From: Sipunculus nudus
Taxonomy: Eukaryota > Annelida > Sipuncula > Golfingiida > Sipunculidae
DNA length: 64,000 nucleotides
Assembly (NCBI GenBank): GCA_026874595.1
Contig: CM049314.1
Span: 35,447,229 to 35,511,228 of the forward strand
Reading direction: 5' to 3'
Of this stretch, positions 22,530 to 36,337 are shown one piece after another. Both the position numbers and the translations under genes were made by a program. A model generated the notes under the pieces. That model made no database searches. It worked only from the letters and a program-made list of their open reading frames with translations, and had not been told where the DNA came from. How positions within the stretch are numbered: the first letter of the stretch is position 1; every line of letters begins with the position of its first letter.

Positions 22530-24746
22530 CCCAAGTCATTCCCCCATTTCCTGGCCCCACTCCCTCCTCTCAAGTCTCCACGTCCAGCTTAAGGTATGTC
22601 ATAACTTCTGGGCCGAGGCCAAAAATATCTACCTCTGATTCGAATATTTCTTCTCATAGTCCAACGACCTCAACCATCCACACCCCGATAAGTAATATGA
22701 TGTTTTAATAACCACGGTGTAAACACTCACTATATTCGGTATGACGGGCGCCGTCGGTAATCATTGTCAATGAATTTCCAATGTAAATCACCACAAAACT
22801 TATTCTTATCAACAATAGCATACTTTGATCCATATATTAACTGAAAGTCACTCAATATATATATTTCCGTCAGACCTATGTCTTCGCGGAGACGGAACTG
22901 TCACCTGGTCGACCAGCAACCGGTCACCTGACGTAATGACGACATACGGGGTTAATTTTCATGGCTATACGAAATGACACTGAAATATCCCGAATCCGGG
23001 AATCCCACTATCATAAGATCATGGCGTCATCATATTCTCAAGCGGGAAACACACCATAATTGAAGTTTTAGGAAGCTTGGAGAAGATACACAATCTTGAA
23101 GTTATTATAATTCTATTGAGATTAGTGGTTTGCGGGGTGACCAGACCAGGGTTCACACAATACACTACCACTTTAAATCCCTCAAAGCTTTCCTTTATGC
23201 TAGGTTCTGTTTTTTTATAACCATCATTTTCATTACCTATTTACTCGATAAAAAGCCACGCCTGCGTCACACTTCTCACGTATCCATCAAGGTTATTTGC
23301 GAAACCTGTGTCAGAGGTGTTTTCGGTACCAATTTCAGATGTCTTCATAATTATTATATTGATGCCGTTTACTATGAAAATAAAAAATTGAGTAATATCT
23401 CCGATGAAGCAACATTATAGCCACATTATTATGATCCATCAGTGAGTTATTATTTAAATACCTATGAAACCTGCTTGGTCTGTACTCGAACAGACATAGA
23501 GAGATAGGGCAGCTTTATTGATAAAACGCTGCTCGGTTTGGATCATCACAGGACATAGAGACAGCACATTTTTAGCACTTCAAAAGTAATAATCATAAAA
23601 ATTGTATTCAGTTGTTCAGTACTTGATAGTGAACAGATGTATATATGGGTGAAACATTACGCTAAATAAGCAAACAACTGAACTTTAAATACTCCATTTA
23701 AAATACCTGGTCTATTATTTCATCTGCATGACTTGTATAATAATTCATATCTCTCATGTACCATAGTTGCACCACCATAATATAAAATAAAATAGTATAA
23801 TACAATACAATATTACATAAAATAAAGCATTATTTATAAAGCAATCAGATTGAAAATCAAACAAACCCATAAGTACAGGTGGAAAATTTAACTGGCATCT
23901 ATAATACTTATATGAACTGCATGTTTCCAGTGATCAATATGCAAAACACATCCACTGGTCTCATCTGGAACTGGTATTCTTTCTCTTATGGAGCTACCAC
24001 CCTGGGATGCAGTTAGTCTCATCAAGATATGAAACAGATGAAATAGTCTGAAGGAATTATTTACATTATTTCAAATGCTTGTTCACTTTATTGTTTATTT
24101 GCTCATATAATGCAATGAGGGGGTTGCTTGGCTGATTGTTTTTTTTATGCTCTAGAGCTCTGAGTTGGCCAAAAATCGCGCCCGGGGTGCGGGATCCGCA
24201 ACCTATCACACCCTGTACAAATGTACCTGTCCATTGTGTTGTATGTTTAGACTGTTCAGCACTCTTAGTCTATATACCGGCCAGTCTCACATATTACATA
24301 ACATGGCCCAGAGTAGAGCACCAGCATGATTACCTGTGACCTAATAATAGTCACTGCAAGGGCCGCATCTGGCCTATGTCACCAGCTGGACATAGCTTTA
24401 TATATTAACAAAGCCTGAGCTTGAGATGTTCTGGTGGCAAAGGCCAACTGCTGGTTAAGAGCACTGCTTGGGCAAACAGTATGCTCCATAGAAGCCATGC
24501 TCTTTTGATACCTATCTCTGTGTATACTTCCTGGACGCTGGATTCACTCTGTAGTACCATACCCTTATCCTTTTCAGCTAATTAGCTGATCATTGCTAAA
24601 CAGGAGTAACCTGATCATGTGTTTGTGACCATTGTCAGTGCGTTAAAAGGTCCCCAGTTAAGTCCAAAGAAATTCATGAATTTTGCAACTCGTATGCCAT
24701 TACCCACATTTTACCATCTCTACATTATCTCCGATTCAATAGGGCG

Positions 24747-24788
<42 letters not shown>

Positions 24789-26257
24789 ATTCTGTCGAGA
24801 GAATGTGGTCAAAGTGCTCAGATAGTCACCTGGCTCTTTTAGACTACAGAACAACTCCTCTTAAAGCTTTTGCTTATAACCCTTGAAGCTATGCATGGGC
24901 ATCAGACATAGATACTTACTTCTCATCTCTAGGAAACTCCTGCAACCCAGAAATGTAGATATACAGACAGAACGTAGGAGCATGAATGCTGAAAAGGAAA
25001 GACAGCGTAACTACCATTATAAATATAATCACGTCACTACCTAGCGTGCTTGGCACAAGAAGACCCGGTGTCAATGTGAAACCTAGGAAGCAAGAAGCAA
25101 AGGCTACAAAATCTTCGGTAGCAAAATTGATTGAAGTACTGCATCAGACCAGAGTGACCAGCACTCGACTGATGTGGAGCCTTCCATCACTACACAAAAT
25201 GTAACAAAGAACAAAAATAATCCTGGCAGAAGTAAATTATTGTGATTGGAATTATGTGCAAGTGGTTTCCTGCGTAACTGAATTCGTTAAAACAAGATTG
25301 TCTCTACATAAATTTCACATTCGATTAACAAAATTATTCCTCCAATTACAAACAAACTTTTCTTTGCCAGATATATTCACTTAAAGTTGTAGTACTTTTG
25401 CAATGTCGTTTTTGTTAGACGTATCCTAACATTAAGGAAAAACAACATCATCGAAATTGGTAAAAAGCACTCACCCTGTGAGGAATGTAATACACTAGAC
25501 AAAAGCAAGAAAAGACTGAAAGTCCAAAGTCACAGCTACTCTAATTACTGATGAGAAGCACAGGTAAGAAACAGAGACACGCCAGGCCAGAACAGGTTAT
25601 TGATTCAGTTGCTTTTAACAAAAACAGTCCTGGCTGAGTTAGACAACAAAGCTGATGGGTGTCTGCTGCTCCTGAATACATTTAACACTAAGGGGAGGAA
25701 TATTTGATTTGCTGTAAGAGTTGAGTAACATAAAAAGTCAATAAAACACCCAACAGCCTGCGCTGTCAGAGTCTAACAAAAAACCTTTTCTCGCCTTTAA
25801 ATGTATCCCTTTAAGGTACTTTAGCTGTTGCAAACTTGTCATACCAAAGAGTTACCTTTATTGAACCAGTAACTGGTCCCACTTAAGACAAGAGAATTAA
25901 CTTTAACATTTGTGAGAGTTTCTTGATCTCGGACAGTTTTCTATGGTTCTTATTCTGCCATTTTGGCAGATAGGTTTATTGATTCATATATTATAATTCT
26001 TCACCTTTTGTTTGCTTGTATGCTCATCTGAAGATGCTTGATAGTCCAGGGCCTGATTTCAGTAAAGCTATCAAATTAAATGTGTGTAATTGCAGTAACA
26101 CAGTTCAAATTCTTGTAATAGGACATTGGGAGAGGTTTCCTTTTGCTAAGCCTAACTGTTGCTTAATGTTTGTCTAGAATAAGATACTTTGCTGCAATCG
26201 ATGAATCGTACTTGCAATCTACTGAAACACCTGTTCACACACACACAAACACAAATA
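22530..26257. other. No supported gene; (AG)n at 24749-24785
   Basis: Several short open frames are present, but none has a recognisable motif or consistent splicing. Confidence 0.35.
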
Positions 26258-27485
26258 CAGTGGAACCGCACAATTACGACCACCCTGGGGACTGAGCAAA
26301 GTGGTCGTAATTTGAGGGTGGTCGTATTTGTGAAACTCTTACCCTGGTCGCATATATCACGGCGATGTTTGATATGTATCAGTTTGTATACATTGCATAT
26401 CTTTAATGTGAATTATAACCAAATATTTTACTAAGCGGAGAACCCTTATTATAAATGTTTTATGTTGTGTAGCTGAAAAGAAAAGAAAATTGTTTTATAT
26501 ATTTATTCATGATAAAAATATATATACATTGACACATACGTAGTGACTGATGATTAACACATAATTACACTAGAGACAATACGAAGATAACCTACTTGAA
26601 AATATTGAACATAATACGTGGCTGTCATATATTTAACCCTCCGCCTGAGTATATATTGCGTGCACTTGAGTTTTAACTGCTGAGCCAGTTGGCGCTGACT
26701 GCATCCTGGAGTTTCCGCCTTGATTATCACCACTTTCTCCTTCAGGAAGCGCTCTTTCCGAGGCCTGGTCGCACAACAGCAAGCAATTTAAACGCAAACT
26801 GAACCAGTAGCGAAATAAACTGACAGCTATTCTGATAAGGCAAGACAACGGATTTGCCCCCATAGCTTTGTATTTATACATTTGACTGACTGCTCAATAC
26901 TCAGTGTGAGTAAGGTATGAGCACATTTAGGATTGACTAGATCATTAATTTGACCAATGAGGATCGAACATTATGTGATGAGTAAAAATATTAAGCTCTC
27001 ACCCCCGCACTTTTGGTAGCTGTAATACAGGTGATCACTAAGGGGCAATTAGCATCGCTAGCCCAAGACCCCAGGGCAGTTAGCCAGGCAGACCGGCTCA
27101 TTAAGTTTTCAGCCGATAGTTACCCTCTTTGATCGACAACTTACGCCTCAACGAGTCTCAGCGGGGACACCTAGTCAGGAAGGGTTACACTATGGTTGGG
27201 AACCCTTGTTACCCTCTTTGATCTTTCGTTAAGGCGCCTGTGATAAGGCGCAGCCATTGACTCGTGACAAAAGTTGTTTCAGTACTTCTCGGCGGTGGTC
27301 GCATTAGCGGGGTCGCATTAGCGCTGGGGCCAGGATATCTGGTCGTAATTCTGAATTTAGGGGTGGTCGTAATTTTTTGTCATTTTTAAACATAAATAAA
27401 CTAAAAAAAATTCGGGACCAAGCAAAGTGGTCGTAATTGTGGGGTGGTCGCAATTGTAGGGTGGTCGCATGGCGGGGTTCCACTG
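26258..27485. mobile_element. pogo-like (Tc1/mariner superfamily) DNA transposon, internally deleted
   Basis: The element begins CAGTGGAACC and ends GGTTCCACTG, each flanked by TA (26256-26257 and 27486-27487), the target duplication of Tc1/mariner transposons. Sub-terminal regions on both ends carry multiple 'gtGGTCGTAATT' / 'ggTGGTCGCA' motifs in opposite orientation. Inside, the minus strand retains a transposase N-terminal DNA-binding (helix-turn-helix) segment (about 26790-26630) with KEKVVIIKAETPG and SQRQLAQQLKLK. The DDE catalytic domain is absent, so it is non-autonomous. 'ttaccctctttgatc' occurs twice (27121 and 27210). Confidence 0.8.
26630..26790 (-). pseudogene. pogo-like transposase N-terminal helix-turn-helix fragment
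   Basis: The minus strand reads RKERFLKEKVVIIKAETPG then CSQRQLAQQLKLK. This matches the 'L..EKvevIk..e..pg.sqreLAk.f.v' pattern of pogo/CENP-B-type N-terminal domains. The reading frame is interrupted just upstream, and there is no downstream catalytic domain before the TIR. Confidence 0.55.
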
Positions 27486-28005
27486 TATATACTTAGGTGC
27501 AAGAACACAAGCTCAACCTTTAAACTGACAGGGTGGATCAAATATACACATTCAAAATATTAATGTTATTTTGTAAGAAATAGAGTGAAGATTTCTTGTT
27601 ATTGCATTAGCATGAATTGTGCCAAAAAAATTTCAGCTATACAAAAAACAACACAGTATCTTTTAAGCAGTGTCTGAGAAAACCCAATTGTTACAAATAA
27701 AACAGATCTGCATGACTGGTAATGAGAAACTTGTGTGACAGGAAACTTAGTGACAACGAACAGGACACCTGTAAAAAAAATATATAATTAATTCATAAAA
27801 TTACCCAGTTCACAAATATATAGGCCCTGTCTAACCTGGTGAAAGCAAGGAAATAAATAATAAACATCTTATTTTGTCTACTTGTATATCAAAGGGAATT
27901 CCTATAATTATTTCACAAATAAAAAAAAAAATATATAAAAATATATATATATATAGTCACCAATTTCTATTGGGTTAATGTCGGACATATTTTTAGTCAG
28001 TTTCT
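27486..28005. other. AT-rich spacer, no gene seen
   Basis: A short TA run at about 27935-27955; no exon recognised. Confidence 0.4.
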
Positions 28006-28255
28006 GTATACTGCTTAAACAGAGTGGTCATCAGGTTCTCTTTGAAAGTCAGAAGTGAAGATGGCTTACGTAGTTCTCGGTTTAATGCATTCCACAGGCG
28101 GGGTGTTGCTACTTGAAGTTATCTTTCACCAGCTCTCCTAAATATTTAGGATATGTGTAGCAAACCCTTGTCACTGGACCGAAGACACCGCTGTGGGTAA
28201 TAGGTGCTCTGTGAGGTAGTCAGGAGCACTAAGGTTGTGAAAAAAAAATTAAAGT
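28005..28255 (-). pseudogene. Non-LTR retrotransposon (LINE) ORF2 C-terminal fragment
   Basis: Minus-strand translation, with frameshifts, gives HNLSAPDYLTEHLLP, a SDKGLLHI-like step, ATPRLWNALNRELRKPSS and LTFKENLMTTLFKQ. This is the well-known C-terminal tail after the reverse-transcriptase domain of LINE ORF2 ('PxYLxxLL...LRSSD...APxLWNSLP..IR....L..FK..LKT.LF'). Stops and indels show it is dead. Confidence 0.65.
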
Positions 28256-30537
28256 CAGGAAGAGTCCTTCAGAACTGGGCAAATGTGATCCCTGCTCTGA
28301 GAACGGATAACAACACGTGCAATTTCTGAGAACTAACCACTTGGTGGTCAGGTCATGTTTTAATTCACTTACTAGGGGCTCTTGGTAACCTCATGGACCA
28401 GAAGACTCAATAAATGGAAATCAGAATGATCAGCCTGTCCTTTGATTCACTTGCAAATGCCTGAATATTTATTTGTTAATGAATAAGCAAAAATGCGACC
28501 AAGTTAATCAGTTATGAAAGGTATATTTGATCAATTGGCACAACACTAATATATTAAGTCATTCATAAATAATCCACATAGAAATTCTGTGTTATGCGTG
28601 CAGTAACATTAAACACTGCAACTGAAGCCTTGTTACCAACTTTAAACATGAAAGTAACATTAAGATTACAGTCACTGAAAACTCACTTGTAGGCGATGCA
28701 AGGAATGGATAATCTTTAAATTTTCAAATTTAGATAAAACAAAGATTAGCCCTCATAGTGTTCTGCATTAGTCTGGAGTATGACATATATTAGCGTCATA
28801 TCGACCCTCTAGCATGACGACCAGATTACTGGCGCCAGAGTGTCTTTACATGTAAGTCTAAGGATTGCATTAAAAGGCCTTATGAAGATGCAAATATTTT
28901 CGCAATTTCTAACAACGCTTCATGGCCTACATTTACACTGTCAATTAACATACACCAGACCAATCATTAGAATTTTTGTGTACTTTTAAATAATACCAAA
29001 CATGAGCGAGAAAAGTTCAGTTTTAACCCAGCGCATTGAAAAATCCCTCGGCATGTTTGTTGAATTTATGGCCGCATGAACTCAAGCATGGCTCGTTCGG
29101 GTTACAGGATGCAGGCAGCTTGCAGGCAATACATGATAGGTTGGGGTGTGAGCTCACATGTATATTACTGTGTTTAATTATCATTCTTAGCATATTATTG
29201 AGATTATGGGCCGTTTTCCACAATATGAATGCAACCTGATGCAAGACCACTGCGATACATTCCTCGATATTACGTGTATCACGATTTGAGTAGGCTTACC
29301 AACCAAATGATCCGATTGCCTACTGGGTAGGGTTGTCGAATATATATATATACCATTGTTTATATTCCCTCAGTGGAAATTTAGGATTTAAGGGGATTAC
29401 CTAAAAATTTGGGAAAAGCAAAATACATATACCATTATGAAAAACAGCAGCAGAATTGATCAATCTGAAAGATGTTTACACAGGATAATGCTTGTTCTTT
29501 ATACATGTAATAAGCCAGTGCAGTCACAGAATAATAAAAATAGGAACCATCTGAGCAAGAACTGTAATTTATTGCCGGTGCAGTCATGGTTCCTCGATAT
29601 GGCTCATTCCTTTGGCATGCACAATACAAATAATTACAGTGTTTGAGCAAAGAACACTAGAAGATATATGTGTAAATATAGGGTTAAAGTATTGTAAGAT
29701 AAACGACTACCACATTAGAGTCTACCAATTTCGAAAGGTCAGAACATGTATCCTTTAATGGCACTTATTCTGAAGTTGCATATTAGAGAAATAAAAGCTT
29801 TCACTTTAGAGTATTCTGTTCACATCGAAACAAATGCATATAAATTTATACAACTTGCATTGGATAAATAATCAAAATAATGAAAATGATGATCATAATA
29901 ATAATTAATTTTAGAGAATCTAGTCTGTTATTTAATAAAAAAGCTGTCATATAAGCACTCTATACATATAATCATATTTAAGTAGCGGTTGACTGCTTCT
30001 TGCATTGTGGTACATCTGTACGCATTCACGAGTATTTGCCTGGGATTGGAATTTGGTTTGATATATTTTGCACCGAATATTGATGTACATCACTCAAATA
30101 TTGATATAAAGACATATTATTCTGAATCTGTACACAAAAATGATTATTTTGTTCTGTGTCATTATTATTCTCAAATACCATTAGCTTAAAAAACAATTTT
30201 TAAAAAAATAATATAAATTCGTTACTGCAATGTTGTTATTTAAGTGAAACGATAATGCAAGTTAAAGCTGAGGTCAGAAGACAAAGTGTGCAAAGTCTAT
30301 CATTTAAAGTGGAAAACAATTGAATATGTTAACGAATATGCAAACTCGTCGAGGTATCGGTTTCATATTGGAAATTTATCTGTAGGTATTTTCTGACGAT
30401 GGCCCTATCACTTCACGTCCGCTTGTAACAGTATCCTTCTGAGCAAAAGGTGTCCCTGAGCAAGCATACTGGCCAGTTAAATTTTAACTGTTCGTTGAAG
30501 CAAAGTGATCGGACAGTTTAGTATTAAAACCCCTAGG
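28256..30537. other. Spacer upstream of SLC23 copy 1
   Basis: AT-rich with no recognised exon. Two opposite-strand frames of about 70 codons at 29.0-29.25 kb and 29.43-29.65 kb have no motif. The copy 1 promoter should lie in the last part of this interval, but I see no definable element. Confidence 0.35.
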
Positions 30538-31987
30538 ATGGATATATTAACAACGAAAGAGTCTCTCGATAAATCTGCTGAGGATGGTGAAAATGAATTA
30601 TTTTTGATGCCAAATATATCAAAGGACCTCAAAAATGGGCAGATTCACTCAGATACCTCAACTGACAATGTGCGATACACAATAGATGACGTTCCACCAT
30701 GGCATACAGCGACACTACTCGGTCTACAGGTATGCTCAACAATACTTGACCAAGATATTTAAAGTAGAAATATTTTATTACAAAACTTATTAAAGAAATG
30801 AATTCTATTCTGCATACGCGGTTTATTTGTAGGGTCCTGATCGAGATTTTATTGGTTAAATATTTTAAATACATTTATGGACAAAAATCGCTAATACCTA
30901 TGAAATAGCAAAGTGTAATACATCAAATGAAATAAAAATATAAAAATATAATCTATAAGGCTATATAAAGATAACTTGTACTGAATAATAAAAAATCATA
31001 GAGGTGAATAAAAATTAAATGAGTGGTGAATATTATGCTATGTGATAGTTGTTTTCCAGTGGCTACGGCCGAAATACATTGGATTTGTTTGAGGAATTCT
31101 CTGTTTGTTTTTAATAAAGTTAACCTGAATCCTTGATATAAAAAACTGTTGCATGAACTTTTCACAAGTTTCTAATATGCGCAAGGGAAGGACGTGCTGT
31201 TTCAGACATATATTCACACTGACTTTAACCGGACTGCCAAGAGTACGATTCAACTGGTTAGGGTTCATGAAGTATAAATGTAGGAAGACGGTAATGTAAC
31301 CCGTTCAAATACGGTTATGTCAGGCTTCAAGGCAAAAGACATACAAGGCAAATGCATACGTTGTATACTTGTATATAATAGAATGAACCAGCATGAAGAC
31401 ATAATCTTCTGTATTCCTAAGGGAAGTAAATATTCAGCTGAATGAATACTTTAGCTGTATTTATAATGCTAAAAGTATTCTTTGTCAGTAACCTTAGGCT
31501 ACATGATATAATGGTAATATGTTTAATACTGTATAACTGAATGTTTCAAAGTCAATTTGATTTATTCTCTTTTGTCTTGCTCTCAAAAACAGCACTTTTT
31601 GGTGATGTTTGTGGGACAGATCGCCCAGGCGACGCTGATATCTGACGCCTTGGGTTTCGGAGACGATATTCAATCGCGTGGTCAGATGATCAGCACAATC
31701 CTTACCATGGCTGCCTTTGCAACAGTCTTGCAAACAACTCTCGGAAGCAGGTTAGGACAGACTTTTGCATCTATATAGTTCTACAATATACAGTTATTGA
31801 AAATGAGAGGTGATGACAACTTGATATAAGACTTTGAAATATTCCAGACTGTCTCCTGAAATCACAAATTAAAATCTCATATATTTCTTTACATTTAAGA
31901 ATGATGTATATGACAGAGTGGCAAATTTGATTTGATGAACATAAAACTTTGTTTGTAACATGTTCATTTGTTATTTATATGTATATA

Positions 31988-32046
<59 letters not shown>

Positions 32047-32748
32047 TATGACAGATGACGCCTTTTTGTAGACTAACGTATTTTATTGATATAATTCAAA
32101 TTGCAATGCGTACTGCTGCGTATCACGCAGGGCACAATCTTTTTAAGGTAGTTTGAACACCTGAGAGGATCACTGAGGTTCCTTAACCCACAATTAACTC
32201 CATATTTCAAACACGATTGTTGAAGAAAGCAAACGTCATTATAGAAGATTATAGTCATCCGGTGCACTATTTGTTTAAAAAAAATGAAATCGGGGGTTCG
32301 CATAGGTCGTTATCCGGTAGTTCCAATAGAAATCAAACTAACACGTACGCGTCAGTCATTTTGCAACTAAAGATATTACTTGCAGTACTATAATCTAGTC
32401 AACCATTTTAAGTCATACGTCTTTTTTTCTTTACACAATTTTATTCTATTATTTCATTTTTAATGTGTTTGTTTAAGCAAGCCAGTCAAGCCTAATACCA
32501 TTGTATGTGATGATTTTATGACATATATATAGCAATAAACTATGTCTTATCTTATCTTAGTGTATTACTTGATATTCTGTCAGAACGAAAGTGCACTTTT
32601 TAAGCATTATGGACTTTATACATTGTTATTCCAGTATAATTAAACCTTCCAAAACCCGTGCCCACTTACTACCTGGCGTAGAATGCTGTGTTTTGAAAGG
32701 TCGGATTAAGGAAATAAGTTAGTCTACCGAAAGACGCCAGCTGTCATT

Positions 32749-32808
<60 letters not shown>

Positions 32809-33695
32809 CATCAACTTGTACTTGCATCAACATCAAGGAAGGTACGTCTGGACTTTAATTGTATTTGATGCTATCTAGTCCACAATTTACTCTTATCAAA
32901 GTAAATTAAATTATATTTTAAATTTGAAGAAATAGCCAGCGTAATATGTTGACTAATTTTTTGTGAAGTTAACTTACTATTGCTATTATTGTCGAGTAAT
33001 CTAATTAATTTACTCTACTCTTACAGATTGCCTATTGTTCAAGGAATTTCTGCATCTTTTGTGCTCCCCCTTGTTGCGATATCTTCTTTACCAAAATGGG
33101 ATTCTCAAGGTAATTCACTGAATACATTGCAAACCATTTTGAGAAGTCAATATCAACATCTCACGGAGGAAAGCCTAATGCCTTCGTTGTGGAAAAGTGT
33201 GGTTACTGTGAAGAGACGGCTATGATGAAGGCTTACCCCAGAGCAAAGGTTTGCCTCTACACACAGGAGACTGTGAACAAATATAGAAAATTCACAGAAT
33301 TCTGTAAAACATGTTACTACTACATTTTTCGTTAAATACGTGGTTGCATTTATTGGTAAAGTGGCTTAAGACTGAACTGCTGTAATTTAATGTATACATG
33401 TTTAATTGCTTGTTGTTGCATTGATTATCCCCGGATGCACAATAGTTACATGTATTCAGGTCCATTTTTGACAAGAAAACTGTAAAGGTGTTGCGTAATA
33501 ATGCTTAAAACCATTTCTTAAAGCCAGTTTATTAAAGGCGCTCAGAAGTAACAGGTGAGACAATGCCACAAGGCGCGCTTCTTGGCTTAGTGAACAAAAA
33601 TGTCATAGCGAGTTATAAGGCAGATTATTTAAATGGGTTTACAAGGACAATGCATTGGCAATATTGTTTTCTACTAATACTGGCATCATTTTTGC

Positions 33696-33732
<37 letters not shown>

Positions 33733-35426
33733 ATTATTTTTTAATTTATTTTTTAAGTTATTTTATTATCTATATAAAGGGACAGATGTACAGGGATCGC
33801 ATGGTCATTCGATCAGGACAAGACATTTATATACCTTACATCTCTGGTGCTGTACTTTAGAACTCTCGAAGAGAAGTTTCTTCCAGCAGCAAACTCTGAC
33901 ATCCGTAATATTTCAGGAATAAAAATGTTTAATGCAGCAACAATCCTTTACTTTGTCTTAGTACAAGGCTAGTTAGTGTATTTCATAACAGAATAAGTAT
34001 AGGGTTAAGGAGGTTTAAGCATGAACTGCTTAATATGGGGGACATACGATAATATATCATTTGTGTGGTGACATCTGAGAAAATTCAAAACAAAAATTTT
34101 CTGCAATGCCATTTGCGTATGCAAAAAAAAAAATAATAATAAATTCGAAATTTTGGATACATAACAGGTTTTATGTTAGTTCATGAAAAACTTGTAGCCA
34201 TGAAGGGGCTTCAACTCTGATAAGTTAATCGTTCTTATACAGACTGTGACCCACAATGCTTCCGTTAAATCATATCATCATATGAATGTATATTGTTATC
34301 CTTACTGTTGGTGTGAGAGCCATTTTACAAAACATTGATGCCGTATGCCAATCACATATATACAATAAAATATATTCATTCTTAAAAGATACTTCGTAGT
34401 GGAATATGATGTTTATGCAAGATTTCAAACTTTTCACAGGACCAGAGAATTGCATCGAAGGGCGTTCGGTTAACGTGTCGTATCTAAAACCCAGCGCAGA
34501 GGACATATTGTATCATAATTCAAGTATATTGTTTAATGGCACTGATTGCGACAACACTAAACTGTGGAAAATAAAACTCCGGGAGGTAAGAGTGTTTCCA
34601 ACATTTATTCAAGAAGATAATTTTAAAACTCTCCAAGAACTATGTCAGAATAACCTGTAGATTCCGAATATACAGAAATTACATTGTGTCGTTTAAAGAT
34701 AATAAAAGCTATGGGCTGCGAGTGAATAGAAAATATTCATATAATAATGAAAACTATAAAAAATTCTGTTATTAAACTATATATCTGTTTAAAGCAAGAA
34801 ATCCTTGTGTTTGTCCGACATCTATTTGATAAAATAGAAATATGCGTAATGAAGTGTGTAGTCTGATACTATATTATAATACGGGTTCCTGTTTCTCTGC
34901 ATGGATGTGTAAAGAGGACAACCATAATGACATTTGTCATGTCAAGGAATATTTATTTTGAAGATATTTCTTTCTTAATAATTCAAATTATTGTTACCAC
35001 AGGCTCAAGGTGCTTTGATAGCTGCTGCCTTTGTCAACATCATCATCGGATACTCAGGCATCCTTGGTCTGCTCCTGCCCTATGTGCGCCATCTGACGAT
35101 AGCCGTTGTAATCACGATGATTGGGCTCCCCCTGGCGGGCCTTGGTGTTACTTTGTCCGCTCAAAGCTGGCCAATCGCTGTTTCGTGAGCTCTTTATGTA
35201 TCCTCGTTTATGCTATCAAATTAATATCAATAATGTAGCCTGAACCATCAAAAGGGTTGTTACTTTTAACATATTACCTGCGTTTGCAATGTATCTTGCT
35301 GCACTAGTTTCTTCTCATAATTAACTGTCGCAAAAAATTATTTATAAGATACAAAATAAGCAATTTACTGTGTTTTGATAGGGATGTTGTTTTCATATTG
35401 GAAATGACTAATAAAAAAATTACACA

Positions 35427-35465
<39 letters not shown>

Positions 35466-36300
35466 AACTATCCTATGTGCAATTTGCTAATGTTATAATA
35501 TAAACCTTTTCTTTCTTTTAAAAAATAAAATGGGATAGTGACACTCAGATGTAACTGATTTGAATGTATATTATACCGTTTTAAGAAATGTGCTTTTAAT
35601 TATGCCTTACCTATCACTAGCATATTCTCAACATGGTTGATATATAATCGATTAAATATTCTTTTTGGTCACAGGACTGTTGCTGTGGCTACCATATTAG
35701 GGCAGTATTTGGCAAACATTAAGGTACCAGTTCCTGTTTTCGCGGTGAAGAAGAAAAGGTGTGAGTTGAAACGATCAGCTGTTTTCTCAGCATATCCGGT
35801 AAGAAGAACTTAAACGTATGCAAATTTCAATTGGTTATTTTCAAGGGAAAAGGTATGGTTCAGATTGTAAAATATTTTATCCCTATGAATTTAGGTGTTA
35901 ATGGCAATGATATTGATGTGGGTGGTATGTGCCATTCTGACGTCAAGTGGAGCCCTACAATCGGAGTTATCATGGAAACAAACAATCAGGACAGACACCA
36001 AACTACAGGCAGTGAGAGACGCGGCATGGATCAGATTCCCTCTGCCCTGTAGGTGAAAGAGATATGTTAAAAAGAAATTTACAGAGCTCTCTGTGACTTG
36101 TTTGTCTTTCAAGTATGTTTTAAATAATAGGACAGGTCTAAACAGTTATTTTTTATACTTCTCCTCATTTTCTTAATAATATTAGAACATTTTAAGGTGA
36201 AGAGACTTAAGATTCTAGCAAATAAATTTGACTCAAAACTTAAGTAATATTTACTCTGACTATTCAATCATGTCTGACACATATTCTGGGAAATAACATA

Positions 36301-36337
<37 letters not shown>

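Noticed and set aside
33145-33325. Open stretch in copy 1 intron 3 rich in Cys (CGYCEET... then FCKTCYYY)
   Set aside because: No start codon or splice partner in frame with the transporter and no known Cys pattern; likely chance.
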